Positions 45,193 through 53,613 of a DNA stretch of 58,293 nt are shown piece after piece. The position numbers and the translations under genes are program-made. The notes under the pieces were generated by a model, which did no database searches, had not been told where the DNA came from, and worked only from the letters and a program-made list of their open reading frames with translations. Each line of letters starts with the position of its first letter. Position 1 is the first letter of the stretch. The stretch is from the NCBI GenBank assembly GCA_905234915.1, contig CAJOJP010000011.1:1-58293 (forward strand). Reading direction: 5' to 3'. The DNA comes from Candidatus Gastranaerophilales bacterium. Lineage in GTDB: Bacteria > Cyanobacteriota > Vampirovibrionia > Gastranaerophilales > Gastranaerophilaceae.

Positions 45193-45222
45193 ATTATAAA
45201 TCAAAAGCCATTTTGGATACAA
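45193..45222 (-). promoter_or_regulatory. Leaderless promoter of the 44173 gene
   Basis: Read on the minus strand: TTGTAT, an 18-base spacer, TATAAT (45198-45193), six T, then ATG at 45186. The transcript start should coincide with the start codon. Confidence 0.7.
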
Positions 45223-45255
45223 TATTCTATATTTTTGCTTATGTCTTCTTGTTAA

Positions 45256-45322
45256 TGAAACAATAGAAGTCGTCGTAACTCGCTTCGCTCAGACAGACGA
45301 CGACCTGCTATTGTTTCACTAA
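45256..45322. repeat. Long hairpin with palindromic core
   Basis: GAAACAATAG on the left pairs with CTATTGTTTC on the right, and AAGTCGTCGT with ACGACGACCT inside, around CTCGCTTCGCTCAGAC. It lies in the gap upstream of the 44173 gene. No T-run follows. It looks like a dispersed palindromic repeat. Confidence 0.7.
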
Positions 45323-45469
45323 GAATTTTTAAATATTTTCGTCAAGGGGCAGTTTATTTGTATTTACTTCCTTGATAGTGTGAACAGGCTCTAAAAATTA
45401 ATTAATAAAAACAAATAACAATGTTCGTTAGAACTTGTGTAGCATGTAGTGCGAGAGGCGAACTTTCGG

Positions 45470-45538
45470 TGGCTCTATAGAGCCAAACAGGTAACAGCGG
45501 TTATAGCCGCATAAAAAACCACCGGCTTAGCCGGTGGT
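45470..45538. repeat. Three consecutive short hairpins
   Basis: GGCTCTATAGAGCC (45471-45484), GCGGTTATAGCCGC (45497-45510) and ACCACCGGC-TTA-GCCGGTGGT (45518-45538) follow one another, all with TATA- or TTA-type loops. The last belongs to the dispersed ACCACCGGC family and can terminate the GGGtGRT gene on the minus strand (a T6 run follows on that strand). Confidence 0.75.
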
Positions 45539-45554
45539 CATGATTTTTAGTTTG

Positions 45555-46553
45555 TTATTTCATTGCTTTTTCAACAGCAACTGCAACTGCAACGGTAGCA
45601 CCTACCATAGGATTATTTCCCATACCTATTACTCCCATCATCTCTACATGAGCCGGAACTGATGAGGAACCTGCAAATTGAGCATCACCGTGCATTCTGC
45701 CCATTGTATCCGTCATACCATAAGAAGCAGGACCTGCCGCAACATTATCGGGGTGAAGTGTTCTTCCTGTTCCTCCGCCTGACGCTACCGAAAAATATTT
45801 TCTTCCGTTCTCGATTGCCCATTTTTTATATGTTCCTGCTACAGGATGCTGAAATCTTGTAGGATTTGTTGAATTACCCGTTATTGAAACATCAACGCCT
45901 TCTTTAATCATAATAGCAACACCCTCTGAAACATCATCAGCACCATAGCACTTTACTTTTGCCCTTTCACCGTCAGAATAAGAAGTTTCTTTAACAATTT
46001 TTAAATCGCCTGTTTTATAATCATACTCGGTTTCAACGTGGGTAAATCCGTTAATTCTTGATATAATTAATGCCGCATCTTTACCTAAACCGTTTAAAAT
46101 GACTCTTAAAGGCTCTTTTCTTACTTTATTTGCATTTCTTGCAATACCGATAGCCCCTTCAGCAGCTGCAAAAGATTCATGCCCGGCTAAAAAGCAGAAG
46201 CACTTTGTTTCCTCTCTTAAAAGCATCGCGCCTAAATTACCATGACCTAAACCTACTTTTCTTGTATCACCAACGGAACCGGGTACTGCAAATGCCTGTA
46301 AACCTTCTCCGATTGCTTCAGCTGCATCTGCCGCATTTTTAATACCTTTTTTTATTGCAATAGCACAGCCGAGAGTATATGCCCAGGAAGCATTATCAAA
46401 TGCTATAGGCTGAATACCTTTTACAATTTCATCTACATTTATACCTTTGGATAAACAAAGCTCATTAGCTTCATCTAAAGACTTAAAACCAAATTTGGCA
46501 AGTGCTGCCGCCAATGATTTTTCACGTCTGTCTTGTCCTTCAAATTTTGCCAT
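45555..46553 (-). CDS. GGGtGRT protein
   Basis: A member of the GGGtGRT family, conserved in many anaerobes with no known function. The name-giving motif is in 'FSVASGGGTGRTLHPDN' near residue 265. Other conserved parts are 'FAVPGSVGDTRKVGLGHGN', 'CFCFLAGHESFAAAEGAIG' and 'GMGNNPMVGATVAVAVAVE'. Length 332 is as in other members. AAGGA precedes the ATG. The family usually sits beside a NifU/IscU-type scaffold gene, as here (46872-47573), which suggests Fe-S or related metal chemistry. The pair is split here by a relic repeat element. Confidence 0.93.
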   Translation of the reverse strand: MAKFEGQDRREKSLAAALAKFGFKSLDEANELCLSKGINVDEIVKGIQPIAFDNASWAYTLGCAIAIKKGIKNAADAAEAIGEGLQAFAVPGSVGDTRKVGLGHGNLGAMLLREETKCFCFLAGHESFAAAEGAIGIARNANKVRKEPLRVILNGLGKDAALIISRINGFTHVETEYDYKTGDLKIVKETSYSDGERAKVKCYGADDVSEGVAIMIKEGVDVSITGNSTNPTRFQHPVAGTYKKWAIENGRKYFSVASGGGTGRTLHPDNVAAGPASYGMTDTMGRMHGDAQFAGSSSVPAHVEMMGVIGMGNNPMVGATVAVAVAVEKAMK

Positions 46554-46593
46554 TTTATATTTTCCTTCTTTTTATTTTACTTATTTTATTTAT

Positions 46594-46864
46594 CGTCATT
46601 GCGAGCGTATGCGAAGCAATCCAGCTAAATATTATCTAATTTATTATATAAATCTTCCCAATCGGGATTTATATTTTCGATTAATTTTAATTTATCTCTT
46701 CGTGAACCGCCTTTTATTTGCTTTTCTCCCGTAATTGCTTGAGCAATATTATCGTATTCTTCAAAGTAACCCAGTTTGGTTATATTATATTGTTTGGTGA
46801 AACCTTCTGTTATTTTAACCGGATTGCTTCGTCACAGAAAATGCTAATGCTCCTCGCAATGACG
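46594..46864. mobile_element. Palindromic repeat element carrying a nuclease relic
   Basis: CGTCATTGCGAG at 46594-46605 is repeated inverted as CTCGCAATGACG at 46853-46864. Inside each, GAAGCAATCC (or its complement) is also conserved. The enclosed 190 bases code for the C-terminal part of a GIY-YIG nuclease on the minus strand. The terminal sequence is a repeat type seen widely in bacteria, in my recollection often with CGTCATTGCGAGG ends. Confidence 0.7.
46625..46827 (-). pseudogene. GIY-YIG endonuclease C-terminal relic
   Basis: The minus strand reads ITEGFTKQYNITKLGYFEEY, then 'DNIAQAITGEKQIKGGSR' and 'RDKLKLIENINPDWEDLY', which is the second half of the short GIY-YIG proteins of the UvrC/YhbQ class. 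The GIY-YIG motif and the catalytic Arg part are gone; upstream the frame runs into the right-hand palindromic repeat and a stop. It is therefore a truncated, non-functional copy. It lies between the GGGtGRT and NifU-like genes without disturbing either frame. Confidence 0.75.
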
Positions 46865-46871
46865 GGTAATA

Positions 46872-47573
46872 TTATTCTTTTCTCGGATCTATATATTTAA
46901 CCGCATCTGAATATCTGCCATAAGTTTTTATATTGCTTTCATAAGCTTCTTTATAGTCTTTACCTGCTTTTACGGCTTCCATAAATTTACCCAGATTTAT
47001 AAATTTATATCCGATAACTTCATCATTTTTATCCAAACCGAGTTCAAGAATATAGCCTTCTGTTAAAGATAAATATCTTACACCTTTTTGTTTTGTGGAA
47101 TGAATAGTTCCAACCATTGAGCATAAGCCTTTGCCTAAATCTTCAAGACCTGCTCCTATAGGAAGACCGCCTTCCGAAAATGCGGTTTGAGTTCTGCCGT
47201 AAACAATCTGAAGGAATAACTCTCTCATTGCAACGTTAATGGCATCGCATACAAGGTCAGTATTTAGTGCCTCAAGAATTGTTTTACCGGGAAGAATTTC
47301 GCCTGCCATTGCAGCAGAGTGGGTCATCCCTGAACAACCGACCGTTTCCACAAGGGCCTCTTGAATAATTCCCTCTTTAACGTTTAAAGTCAATTTACAG
47401 GTACCCTGCTGCGGAGCACAGCAGCCACAGCCGTGCGTTAAACCTGAAATATCTTTTATTTCTTTACATTTTGTCCACATACCCTCCTGCGGAATAGGGG
47501 CAGGCACTCCTTTAACCCCCCGTCTTACACAGCACTGATTTTCTATTTCGTGCGTAATTTGCATGTTGTCCAT
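46872..47573 (-). CDS. NifU/IscU-like scaffold protein
   Basis: A Fe-S assembly scaffold-like protein of 233 residues, of the type found beside GGGtGRT genes. The IscU-like core includes 'LTLNVKEGIIQEALVETVGCSGMTHS' (first scaffold Cys), 'AMAGEILPGKTILEAL' and a Cys in 'LVCDAINVAMREL'. An extra N-terminal part carries 'QCCVRRG' and 'THGCGCCAPQQGTC', a Cys cluster not present in simple IscU. AGGAGG precedes the ATG. Its substrate and partner are unknown; the adjacent GGGtGRT protein is the best candidate. Confidence 0.85.
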   Translation of the reverse strand: MDNMQITHEIENQCCVRRGVKGVPAPIPQEGMWTKCKEIKDISGLTHGCGCCAPQQGTCKLTLNVKEGIIQEALVETVGCSGMTHSAAMAGEILPGKTILEALNTDLVCDAINVAMRELFLQIVYGRTQTAFSEGGLPIGAGLEDLGKGLCSMVGTIHSTKQKGVRYLSLTEGYILELGLDKNDEVIGYKFINLGKFMEAVKAGKDYKEAYESNIKTYGRYSDAVKYIDPRKE

Positions 47574-47684
47574 TAGACCTCCTGTTTAACTTTTATACAA
47601 CATATTTAATCACTAACCCTATTCGGTTATTAAAATTATATTGTAAAAAAAATTTATTGTATATCTTTATCGGAGTGTTATAAA

Positions 47685-48635
47685 TTATTTTGCGGCAAAT
47701 TTTTTAGCTATTATTTTTGACATTATTACCATTGCAAGGTTAGTTGCCTCCTGCCTTACATGGCATTCATCAAAATAAATTTTTTCCCCAAACGGCTCAT
47801 AAATATTGTGTAAATCAACAATATAATCAATGTTTTTTATTTTTGCTCTTATTTCTTCATGTGTTTTAATAAAATCAGGAATTTTGTCAACTTGATAAGG
47901 TTGATAAAAAGCTATAAATTTAGCATGCTTGTATTTTCGGGAAGGCAGACTTTCCGTTACTCTTTTTGCCAATTCAAGATTACTAAAATACTTATTTTTT
48001 ATCGTTTCATTCCATTCTTCGCTAAAAGGCTGATATTCTTGTCTTAAATTTTTTATATTGGATAAAAGACTGTATTTCCATTCTAAAGCCCCGAAAAGAG
48101 CGGATTTTTCAACTAATAAACGCTTAAAAGTTGACATTTCATCTCTAAAATAGTAACTGTAAGGATACCCCGGACGCGGGTCGAACCAGCCGTTTTGAAT
48201 TGTTTCGTTAAACCCTCCGTAAAATACTACTATATCAGGCATTCCATTATGTAAAACTTCAAGAAGCATGTGCAAATGCTGTGTGTGATTAGCACTAAAA
48301 CAGGAAAAATTTACCACATCAACCTTTTGTTTAAAGAGTTCCGATAATTTTTTTGCAAAAAATTTTTCATTAAAAGGAACTCCTGTTGAACCACCAAAAA
48401 AAGCCACTCTAATTGTTTTAGGATTATCATCATGCCAAAAATGTGTTTTATCAAAAGAACTGTCACGCGCAAGCCACTCAGCCGTAAATTCAACATAAGC
48501 TCTGGCAGGACGCACGGTATGATAGGTGCTGAAATCTCTCGGATGACCTAATCCCAACCAATTTCTGCATATTACCATATCGAAAAATATAATACATAAT
48601 ATCCAAATTGTTACTAACCCGATTTTTTTCAGCAT
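47685..48635 (-). CDS. SGNH-hydrolase-like membrane-anchored protein
   Basis: A 316-residue protein with one N-terminal membrane anchor (MLKKIGLVTIWILCIIFFDM). The rest follows the SGNH/GDSL esterase order: 'FFGGSTG' (block I, with Ser), 'YGGFNET' (block III Asn) and 'FDECHVRQEATNLA' (block V Asp-x-x-His). It is likely extracytoplasmic and may act on acyl groups of surface glycans. AAAGG precedes the ATG. It lies between the tRNA pair and the NifU-like gene without evident functional link. Confidence 0.75.
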   Translation of the reverse strand: MLKKIGLVTIWILCIIFFDMVICRNWLGLGHPRDFSTYHTVRPARAYVEFTAEWLARDSSFDKTHFWHDDNPKTIRVAFFGGSTGVPFNEKFFAKKLSELFKQKVDVVNFSCFSANHTQHLHMLLEVLHNGMPDIVVFYGGFNETIQNGWFDPRPGYPYSYYFRDEMSTFKRLLVEKSALFGALEWKYSLLSNIKNLRQEYQPFSEEWNETIKNKYFSNLELAKRVTESLPSRKYKHAKFIAFYQPYQVDKIPDFIKTHEEIRAKIKNIDYIVDLHNIYEPFGEKIYFDECHVRQEATNLAMVIMSKIIAKKFAAK

Positions 48636-48660
48636 ATTTAACCTTTTTATGTATAAATAA

Positions 48661-48741
<81 letters not shown>

Positions 48742-48797
48742 ATTTATATAATTTTACTGCTATAGTATTTATATATTTATAAAGTACAAAATTAATC

Positions 48798-48870
<73 letters not shown>

Positions 48871-49167
48871 AATCGCCTTTTATAGCGTATCATAGAGTTT
48901 TTTGTTAGTCAATTAAAAATTTAGCTGTGTTATATCTGTGTGAGATTTTTACATGCAACAAGTATATTATGGTGTATAAATTTTATAAATAATTCTTTGG
49001 CGGCTTGTCAGGGGATATATTTTTCATCTTTGGCGGAGAAATAAATATTAAAATCCTATACGTAATCTCGTAAATTTGTTTATCGAAACTACAGCGGGGC
49101 GGGCACTGTTTGACGGTCTAATTAATTAAAAGATTAAATAGCCGTAAAACACCAATATTGGATTTAA
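48871..49167. other. 297-base non-coding gap
   Basis: No gene. It holds the minus-strand copy of a 21-base repeat (49000-49020) and a short GC-richer patch (GGGGCGGGCACTGTTTGACGG, about 49093-49113, of which the core CACTGTTTGA also occurs at 29321). It must include the promoter for the two tRNAs on the minus strand. Confidence 0.4.
49000..49020 (-). repeat. 21-base repeat, minus-strand copy
   Basis: CGGCTTGTCAGGGGAT plus A/T flank is the reverse complement of the sequence at 23240-23260. Both copies lie in gaps that also contain degenerate sequence. Confidence 0.75.
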
Positions 49168-49896
49168 CTATTTATTAACGCTGTCGATTATGGCTCTAAA
49201 TAAAAAGACAGGCAAAGTTTTATAAATTCTTTTTATTCTCTCAGGCTGTTTTATTGTTCTATATAACCACTCAAGTCCTAATTTTTGGAAAATTTTAGGG
49301 GCTCTTTTTACTTCTCCTGCCCATACATCAAAAGAACCGCCTATACCTATATATACTCCGTTATTATATATTTTTTTACATTTTTTTATAAACATTTCCT
49401 GTTTTGGCGCGCCAAGTGCACATAAAATAAGTTTTGGCTTATTTTTAACAATTTCATTTATTACTTCATCTTCTTTTTCAAAATATCCGTCATGAAAATA
49501 TACTATATTTAAAGATGGCAATTCTTTTTTCAAATTATTTACGGCTTTAATAATTACGTGTTCTTTAGCCCCGATAAGCGCGACCGGATAATTTAAAACG
49601 GCACATTTTTGTAAAAGACGTTTTGAAAAATCAATACCCGGAATCTGCTCCTGTTTTATACCTTTAAAACTTAATGCTTTAACTATTCCCGAACTCTCCG
49701 GCAAAACGAGTTCAGACGCTTTAATTATTTCAGAAAGCTCTCTATTTTTATCTGCCGCAAATATAATTTCAGGATTAATAGTTATTATATGAAGCCCTAT
49801 ATTATTTTTTATTTTATTAAGTATAAAATCAACGGCTTCACCAAATGTAAGCAAATCAACGCTATATCCTAATACTCTGCATCTTTTATCCGTCAT
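49168..49896 (-). CDS. WecG/TagA/CpsF glycosyltransferase
   Basis: Family 26 glycosyltransferase that adds ManNAc-type sugars to lipid-linked intermediates of cell-surface polymers. It shows ITINPEIIFAA, 'LVLPESSGIVKA' (usual D-G-x-G-V/I region), 'YFHDGYFEKE' and 'CALGAPKQEMFI', then the C-terminal 'GGSFDVWAGEVKRAPKIFQK' and 'LGLEWLYRTIKQPERIKR', which are highly diagnostic. Length 242 is normal. It starts three bases after pgi, so both share one transcript that links sugar phosphate supply to envelope glycan synthesis. Confidence 0.93.
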   Translation of the reverse strand: MTDKRCRVLGYSVDLLTFGEAVDFILNKIKNNIGLHIITINPEIIFAADKNRELSEIIKASELVLPESSGIVKALSFKGIKQEQIPGIDFSKRLLQKCAVLNYPVALIGAKEHVIIKAVNNLKKELPSLNIVYFHDGYFEKEDEVINEIVKNKPKLILCALGAPKQEMFIKKCKKIYNNGVYIGIGGSFDVWAGEVKRAPKIFQKLGLEWLYRTIKQPERIKRIYKTLPVFLFRAIIDSVNK

Positions 49897-49899
49897 GCT

Positions 49900-51297
49900 C
49901 TAAAGCTTAATTTCCTGCGATAATTTCTGCATAACCTCTTTTGCAGAATCCTCATAGCCGACTCTGCCCATTAAAGCATAGGTATAGTTTTTAGATTGTT
50001 CGACCCCCGGCTGATTAAAAGGGTCAATATTATATAAAGCCCCTGTAATAGCAGTCTGTACTTCAAACATATATAATAACTGACCTAAATAATAAGGTGT
50101 AACTTTAGGAATTTTTATTGTTACATTAGGACGTTTATAGTCTATTAAAGAAGCCATTGTAGAATCAGCCTCAGCATTAAACAGACTGTTCATTGTCTTT
50201 CCGCCCAAATAACTTAATCCTGTGTATTCAAAAATATTCGGTATTGTTATTTTTGAGTCAAATTCTTTTACTCTAAGAAAGCTGATAATTTTATCATTAG
50301 GTCCTTCATTATACAATTGAATTTGAGAGTGCTGATCCGTAACACCTGTTGCTCTAACGGGAGTCTGACCGGTATTTACGATATTATTGTTTTTATCGCG
50401 CTCCTTGCCTAAAGACTCTGCCCATAATTGGCAATACCAGTCGGCAACATAACGTAACCTGTATGAATAAGGCATCATAACAGATATTCTTTTTCCTTTT
50501 CGGACATCAGCCAAGAAGTGAATTAAAGCATTTTGTGCTGCAATATTATAATTTATATCGGTATTTTTAAGTGCCAAATCCATATCTTTTATGCCCTGAG
50601 TAATTTCCTCAATATTAATACCGACAAGAGCAAAAGGCAGCAGTCCTACTGTCGAGAATACAGAAAAACGTCCTTCAACATCATCAGGGATATAAAAAGT
50701 TTTATATCCTTCCTGATCGGACAATTGTTTCAAAATACCGATATTTTTATCGGTTGTGGCTATAACATTTTTACGGTAATCGTCGCCGAGTTCTTTTTCC
50801 ATAAGGTCTTTCAACAGCATATATTGAGCCATAACCTCAGCTGTAGAACCTGATTTTGTTATTACATTTACAAGTGTCTTTTTTAAATCCAAAATTTGCA
50901 ATAAAGAGGTTATCTGATCAGGATCAATGTTATCAAGGAAAAATATTCGGGGATAATTCTTGCGCTGTTCTTTTGAAAGATAATTCCAGTAAGGAGGCAA
51001 AAGTGCTTCACATACTGCTTTACCGCCTAGAGCCGAACCGCCAAGCCCTACAATAAGAATATTATCAAAACGGTTTTCAACCATTGCTGCAAATTCGCGC
51101 ACGTACCAAATTGTTTCTTCATTGTACCCTAAATTCATCCATTGAAGCTTTTGACCAGGTTTATCCTTGTTGGAATTCATATCGGATATAATTCTATGTA
51201 TGGTTTCCCTGTAATTATTAAATTCTTCCTGAACATTTAATCCGTTTTCTGTTCCTATTACCTCTTGAGTAACATTACGAAAATCAAATTCTATCAT
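49900..51297 (-). CDS. pgi: Glucose-6-phosphate isomerase
   Basis: Interconverts glucose-6-phosphate and fructose-6-phosphate. Two SIS halves are seen: 'ILIVGLGGSALGGKAV' for the first phosphosugar loop and 'VITKSGSTAEVMAQY' for the second. 'VTDQHSQIQLYNEGPNDK' carries the conserved His/Gln/Glu set, and 'NQPGVEQSKNYTYALMGR' the C-terminal Lys motif. Length 465 matches short bacterial Pgi. It starts at ATG 51297; the gene after it is a WecG-type transferase. Confidence 0.95.
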   Translation of the reverse strand: MIEFDFRNVTQEVIGTENGLNVQEEFNNYRETIHRIISDMNSNKDKPGQKLQWMNLGYNEETIWYVREFAAMVENRFDNILIVGLGGSALGGKAVCEALLPPYWNYLSKEQRKNYPRIFFLDNIDPDQITSLLQILDLKKTLVNVITKSGSTAEVMAQYMLLKDLMEKELGDDYRKNVIATTDKNIGILKQLSDQEGYKTFYIPDDVEGRFSVFSTVGLLPFALVGINIEEITQGIKDMDLALKNTDINYNIAAQNALIHFLADVRKGKRISVMMPYSYRLRYVADWYCQLWAESLGKERDKNNNIVNTGQTPVRATGVTDQHSQIQLYNEGPNDKIISFLRVKEFDSKITIPNIFEYTGLSYLGGKTMNSLFNAEADSTMASLIDYKRPNVTIKIPKVTPYYLGQLLYMFEVQTAITGALYNIDPFNQPGVEQSKNYTYALMGRVGYEDSAKEVMQKLSQEIKL

Positions 51298-51692
51298 CTT
51301 ACCCCGCTTATCTTATTGCGTATTTCTAACCGTTTCGGATTTTGGCTTTTAAATATACAACCAACGTTATTGTACATGCTCACACGATATTTTAAAGTGC
51401 CATTTGGTTTATATGTTAAAAAAATTTAACAATTTAATCTTTTTAGTAAATTTTTTATTAAAGATTTTTTTTATATATACAGGTAAAATGATATTTTTTA
51501 ATATGTATCTTTAGTAACGGTATTATATTGGAAAATAGGATAATAAATCAAATTTATTAAAATTTAAAAGTAAACAGTTATAGTCAGTTATAAAAAGCTG
51601 AAAATGTAATCTTTCGGTTCAGGGAAACGAAGGAATACGGGGTTTTTAGTAAATTTATTACACGGCTTATTTATAGGGGAGAATTATTTTCT
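51298..51692. other. 395-base gap upstream of the small paralogues
   Basis: No ORF of note. A pyrimidine-rich A/T stretch fills the first part. Around 51596-51650 the sequence changes to a GC-richer run that includes TTCGGTTCAGGGAAACG and GGAATACGGGG, which could fold. A promoter for the 51693 gene must be present (TATTAT-type boxes near 51521), which would give a leader of 150 bases or more. Confidence 0.4.
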
Positions 51693-51947
51693 ATGGCAGT
51701 TGGGGCTAGAGATAATATTGACCGCGAGTTGGTTCGCAAATATGCAAAATTAAAGATGAATAATCCCGAAACTACAAAGTTGGTGGATACTCAATCAATG
51801 CTTGAAGCGATGAATGACTATGCAAATATGCAGCGGGAAATGATAGAACTTGATAAAAAACTAAGAGAAATATGCGCAAATGTTACGTGTAAATCCGTAA
51901 AATATATGAGAATTAATTTCAATCCTCCGCGCAGACGCCAGCAATAA
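51693..51947 (+). CDS. Unknown small helical protein, first paralogue
   Basis: An 84-residue protein I cannot name. It begins MAVGARDNIDRELVRKYAKL, has a charged helical middle (MLEAMNDYANMQREMIELDK) and ends YMRINFNPPRRRQQ. It is about 70 percent identical (58 of 82 positions by hand) to the protein at 52067. GGGGAGA lies before the ATG. No signal or membrane segment. Its neighbours further on are Maf, Apt and a FlhB-like export protein; whether it belongs to the export apparatus is open. Confidence 0.65.
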   Translation: MAVGARDNIDRELVRKYAKLKMNNPETTKLVDTQSMLEAMNDYANMQREMIELDKKLREICANVTCKSVKYMRINFNPPRRRQQ

Positions 51948-52066
51948 ATTTTATATTGTTAACATTTCTTTACTTATTCTCTCTCAAAAAGCAATTTTTT
52001 GAGTACAAAATTTGTTTATATAAACAAGAGGACTTTATATAAATATAGAGGGGGAATTTGAGGCTT

Positions 52067-52315
52067 ATGGCAATAGGAGCTCAAGATAATATTGATAGGG
52101 AATTAGTTAACAAATATGCGAAAATAAAAGTAGATAATTCAGAATCTGCAAAGTTAGTAGATTATCAGACTATGTTAGAGGCAATGACGGATTTCGCAAA
52201 CCACCAGCGGGACATGATGACGGTAGATAAAAAACTGAAAGAAATATGTTCTAACGCAACAAGCAAGTCAATCCGCTATATGCGTATAAACTTTAATCCG
52301 CCACGGCGTCGGTGA
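52067..52315 (+). CDS. Unknown small helical protein, second paralogue
   Basis: An 82-residue copy of the preceding gene: MAIGAQDNIDRELVNKYAKI to YMRINFNPPRRR. Start chosen at the ATG at 52067, because it aligns with the MAVGA start of the paralogue; a TTG nine bases upstream is closer to GAGGGGG but is not conserved. Both ends are strongly conserved between copies, while the middle varies, which suggests selection for binding at the N- and C-termini. A terminator-like hairpin follows. Confidence 0.65.
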   Translation: MAIGAQDNIDRELVNKYAKIKVDNSESAKLVDYQTMLEAMTDFANHQRDMMTVDKKLKEICSNATSKSIRYMRINFNPPRRR

Positions 52316-52348
52316 TGGTCTGTAAAATTATTAAAAATTATTTTTCAA

Positions 52349-52393
52349 AGGCTGACTTTTAAGATACAATATATCTTGAAGTTAGTCTTTTTT
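52349..52393 (+). terminator. Probable terminator of the paralogue pair
   Basis: GACTTTTAAGATA pairs imperfectly with TATCTTGAAGTTAGTC and is followed by a T6 run. It separates the paralogues from maf. Confidence 0.7.
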
Positions 52394-52423
52394 AATGACT
52401 ATAATTTATAAGGTATGGTAATT

Positions 52424-52996
52424 ATGAAAAAGGTAATTTTAGCGTCAACCTCGCCGAGAAGACGCGAAATATTAAAAAATACAGGAATTAATTTTGATAT
52501 CATAAGTCCTTCTTATGATGAAAATATCCAAAATAAATTTTTCTCTTACTCACTTATAGAAAATACTGCAATAAATAAAGGATTATCTGCTGCAAAAAAG
52601 GCAGGCAGATATTCTGTTATTATCAGTGCTGATACTGTTGTTGTATTTGACAATATCGTGCTTGGCAAACCAAGAGATTATGATGATGCTCTAAGAATGC
52701 TTTCAATGCTTTCGGGAAAAACTCATAAAGTCGTAACGTCAGTTTGTTTTATTGATAATGAAACAGGGAAAAAAATAGTTAAATCAGAAACCTCTGAGGT
52801 TACTTTTAATGAATTGACTCTCGATATGATTAAAGATTATATTTTTGCCTTTAAACCTTATGATAAGGCAGGTTCTTACGGCATTCAGGAATTAAGAGAA
52901 GATTTTGTTAAAGAAATAAACGGAGATTACGATAATATTGTCGGTCTGCCTTCAAAATTAGTCACAAATATGCTAAAAGAAGCAGGTTTATTGTAA
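52424..52996 (+). CDS. maf: Maf-family nucleoside triphosphate pyrophosphatase
   Basis: House-cleaning enzyme that hydrolyses dTTP, UTP or modified nucleotides. It begins KKVILASTSPRRREILKNTG, the family signature SxSPRR, and holds 'SADTVVVFDNIVLGKP' with the catalytic Asp, 'LSGKTHKVVTSVC' and 'PYDKAGSYGIQELREDF'. I take the ATG at 52424 (AAGG ten bases before) rather than that at 52415. Length 190 is typical. apt follows after 51 bases. Confidence 0.94.
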   Translation: MKKVILASTSPRRREILKNTGINFDIISPSYDENIQNKFFSYSLIENTAINKGLSAAKKAGRYSVIISADTVVVFDNIVLGKPRDYDDALRMLSMLSGKTHKVVTSVCFIDNETGKKIVKSETSEVTFNELTLDMIKDYIFAFKPYDKAGSYGIQELREDFVKEINGDYDNIVGLPSKLVTNMLKEAGLL

Positions 52997-53047
52997 AATA
53001 TAAAATAAAAGTACACTAAATAACAATTTAAGTTTAAGGAGATAAGA

Positions 53048-53578
53048 ATGATTACGGCAGTTGAACTTGTAAAAGAAAAAATAAGAACAATAAAAGATTT
53101 CCCGATAAAAGGGGTCATGTTTAAAGATATAACTACAGCCGTAAAAGATAAAGAAGCATTAAGGTCTATGATTGATTTTTTAACATATAAATTTAAAAAT
53201 CAAAATATTGATTATGTCGCTGCCGTTGAATCAAGAGGCTTTGTTTTTGGCAGTGCTCTTGCTTATAATATAAATGCGGGCTGTATTTTAATAAGAAAAC
53301 CCGGTAAACTTCCCGCTGAAACAATTCAAGAAGAATATTCTCTTGAATACGGAACTGATAAACTTGAAATTCATAAAGATGCAATAGAAAAAGGAGCTAA
53401 CGTCCTTGTAATAGATGATTTGCTTGCTACAGGCGGTACAATCGGCGCTGCTTGCAGGCTTTTGAAAAAAGCAGGCGCAAACGTAAAAGCAGCCGCTTTT
53501 ATTGTGGAACTCACATATTTAAAAGGACGCGAAAATTTGCCTGAAGGGCTTGAAGTTGTTTCTATGGTTTCATATTAG
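53048..53578 (+). CDS. apt: Adenine phosphoribosyltransferase
   Basis: Salvages adenine to AMP using PRPP. The N-terminal 'IRTIKDFPIKGVMFKDIT' is typical of Apt, 'VAAVESRGFVFGSALAY' covers the adenine site, 'IRKPGKLPAETI' the flexible loop, and 'VLVIDDLLATGGTIGAA' the PRPP motif. Length 176 is normal. AAGGAG precedes the ATG. Grouping with maf makes a small nucleotide-metabolism block. Confidence 0.96.
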   Translation: MITAVELVKEKIRTIKDFPIKGVMFKDITTAVKDKEALRSMIDFLTYKFKNQNIDYVAAVESRGFVFGSALAYNINAGCILIRKPGKLPAETIQEEYSLEYGTDKLEIHKDAIEKGANVLVIDDLLATGGTIGAACRLLKKAGANVKAAAFIVELTYLKGRENLPEGLEVVSMVSY

Positions 53579-53613
53579 CCTTACAATATACAATCACTTT
53601 ACGGGTAATTTAA

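Noticed and set aside
45421-45480. 19-codon ORF reading MFVRTCVACSARGELSVAL, like the start of YlxR
   Set aside because: Too short, no ribosome site, and it ends in a palindrome. The RTCVAC match is probably chance or at most a relic.
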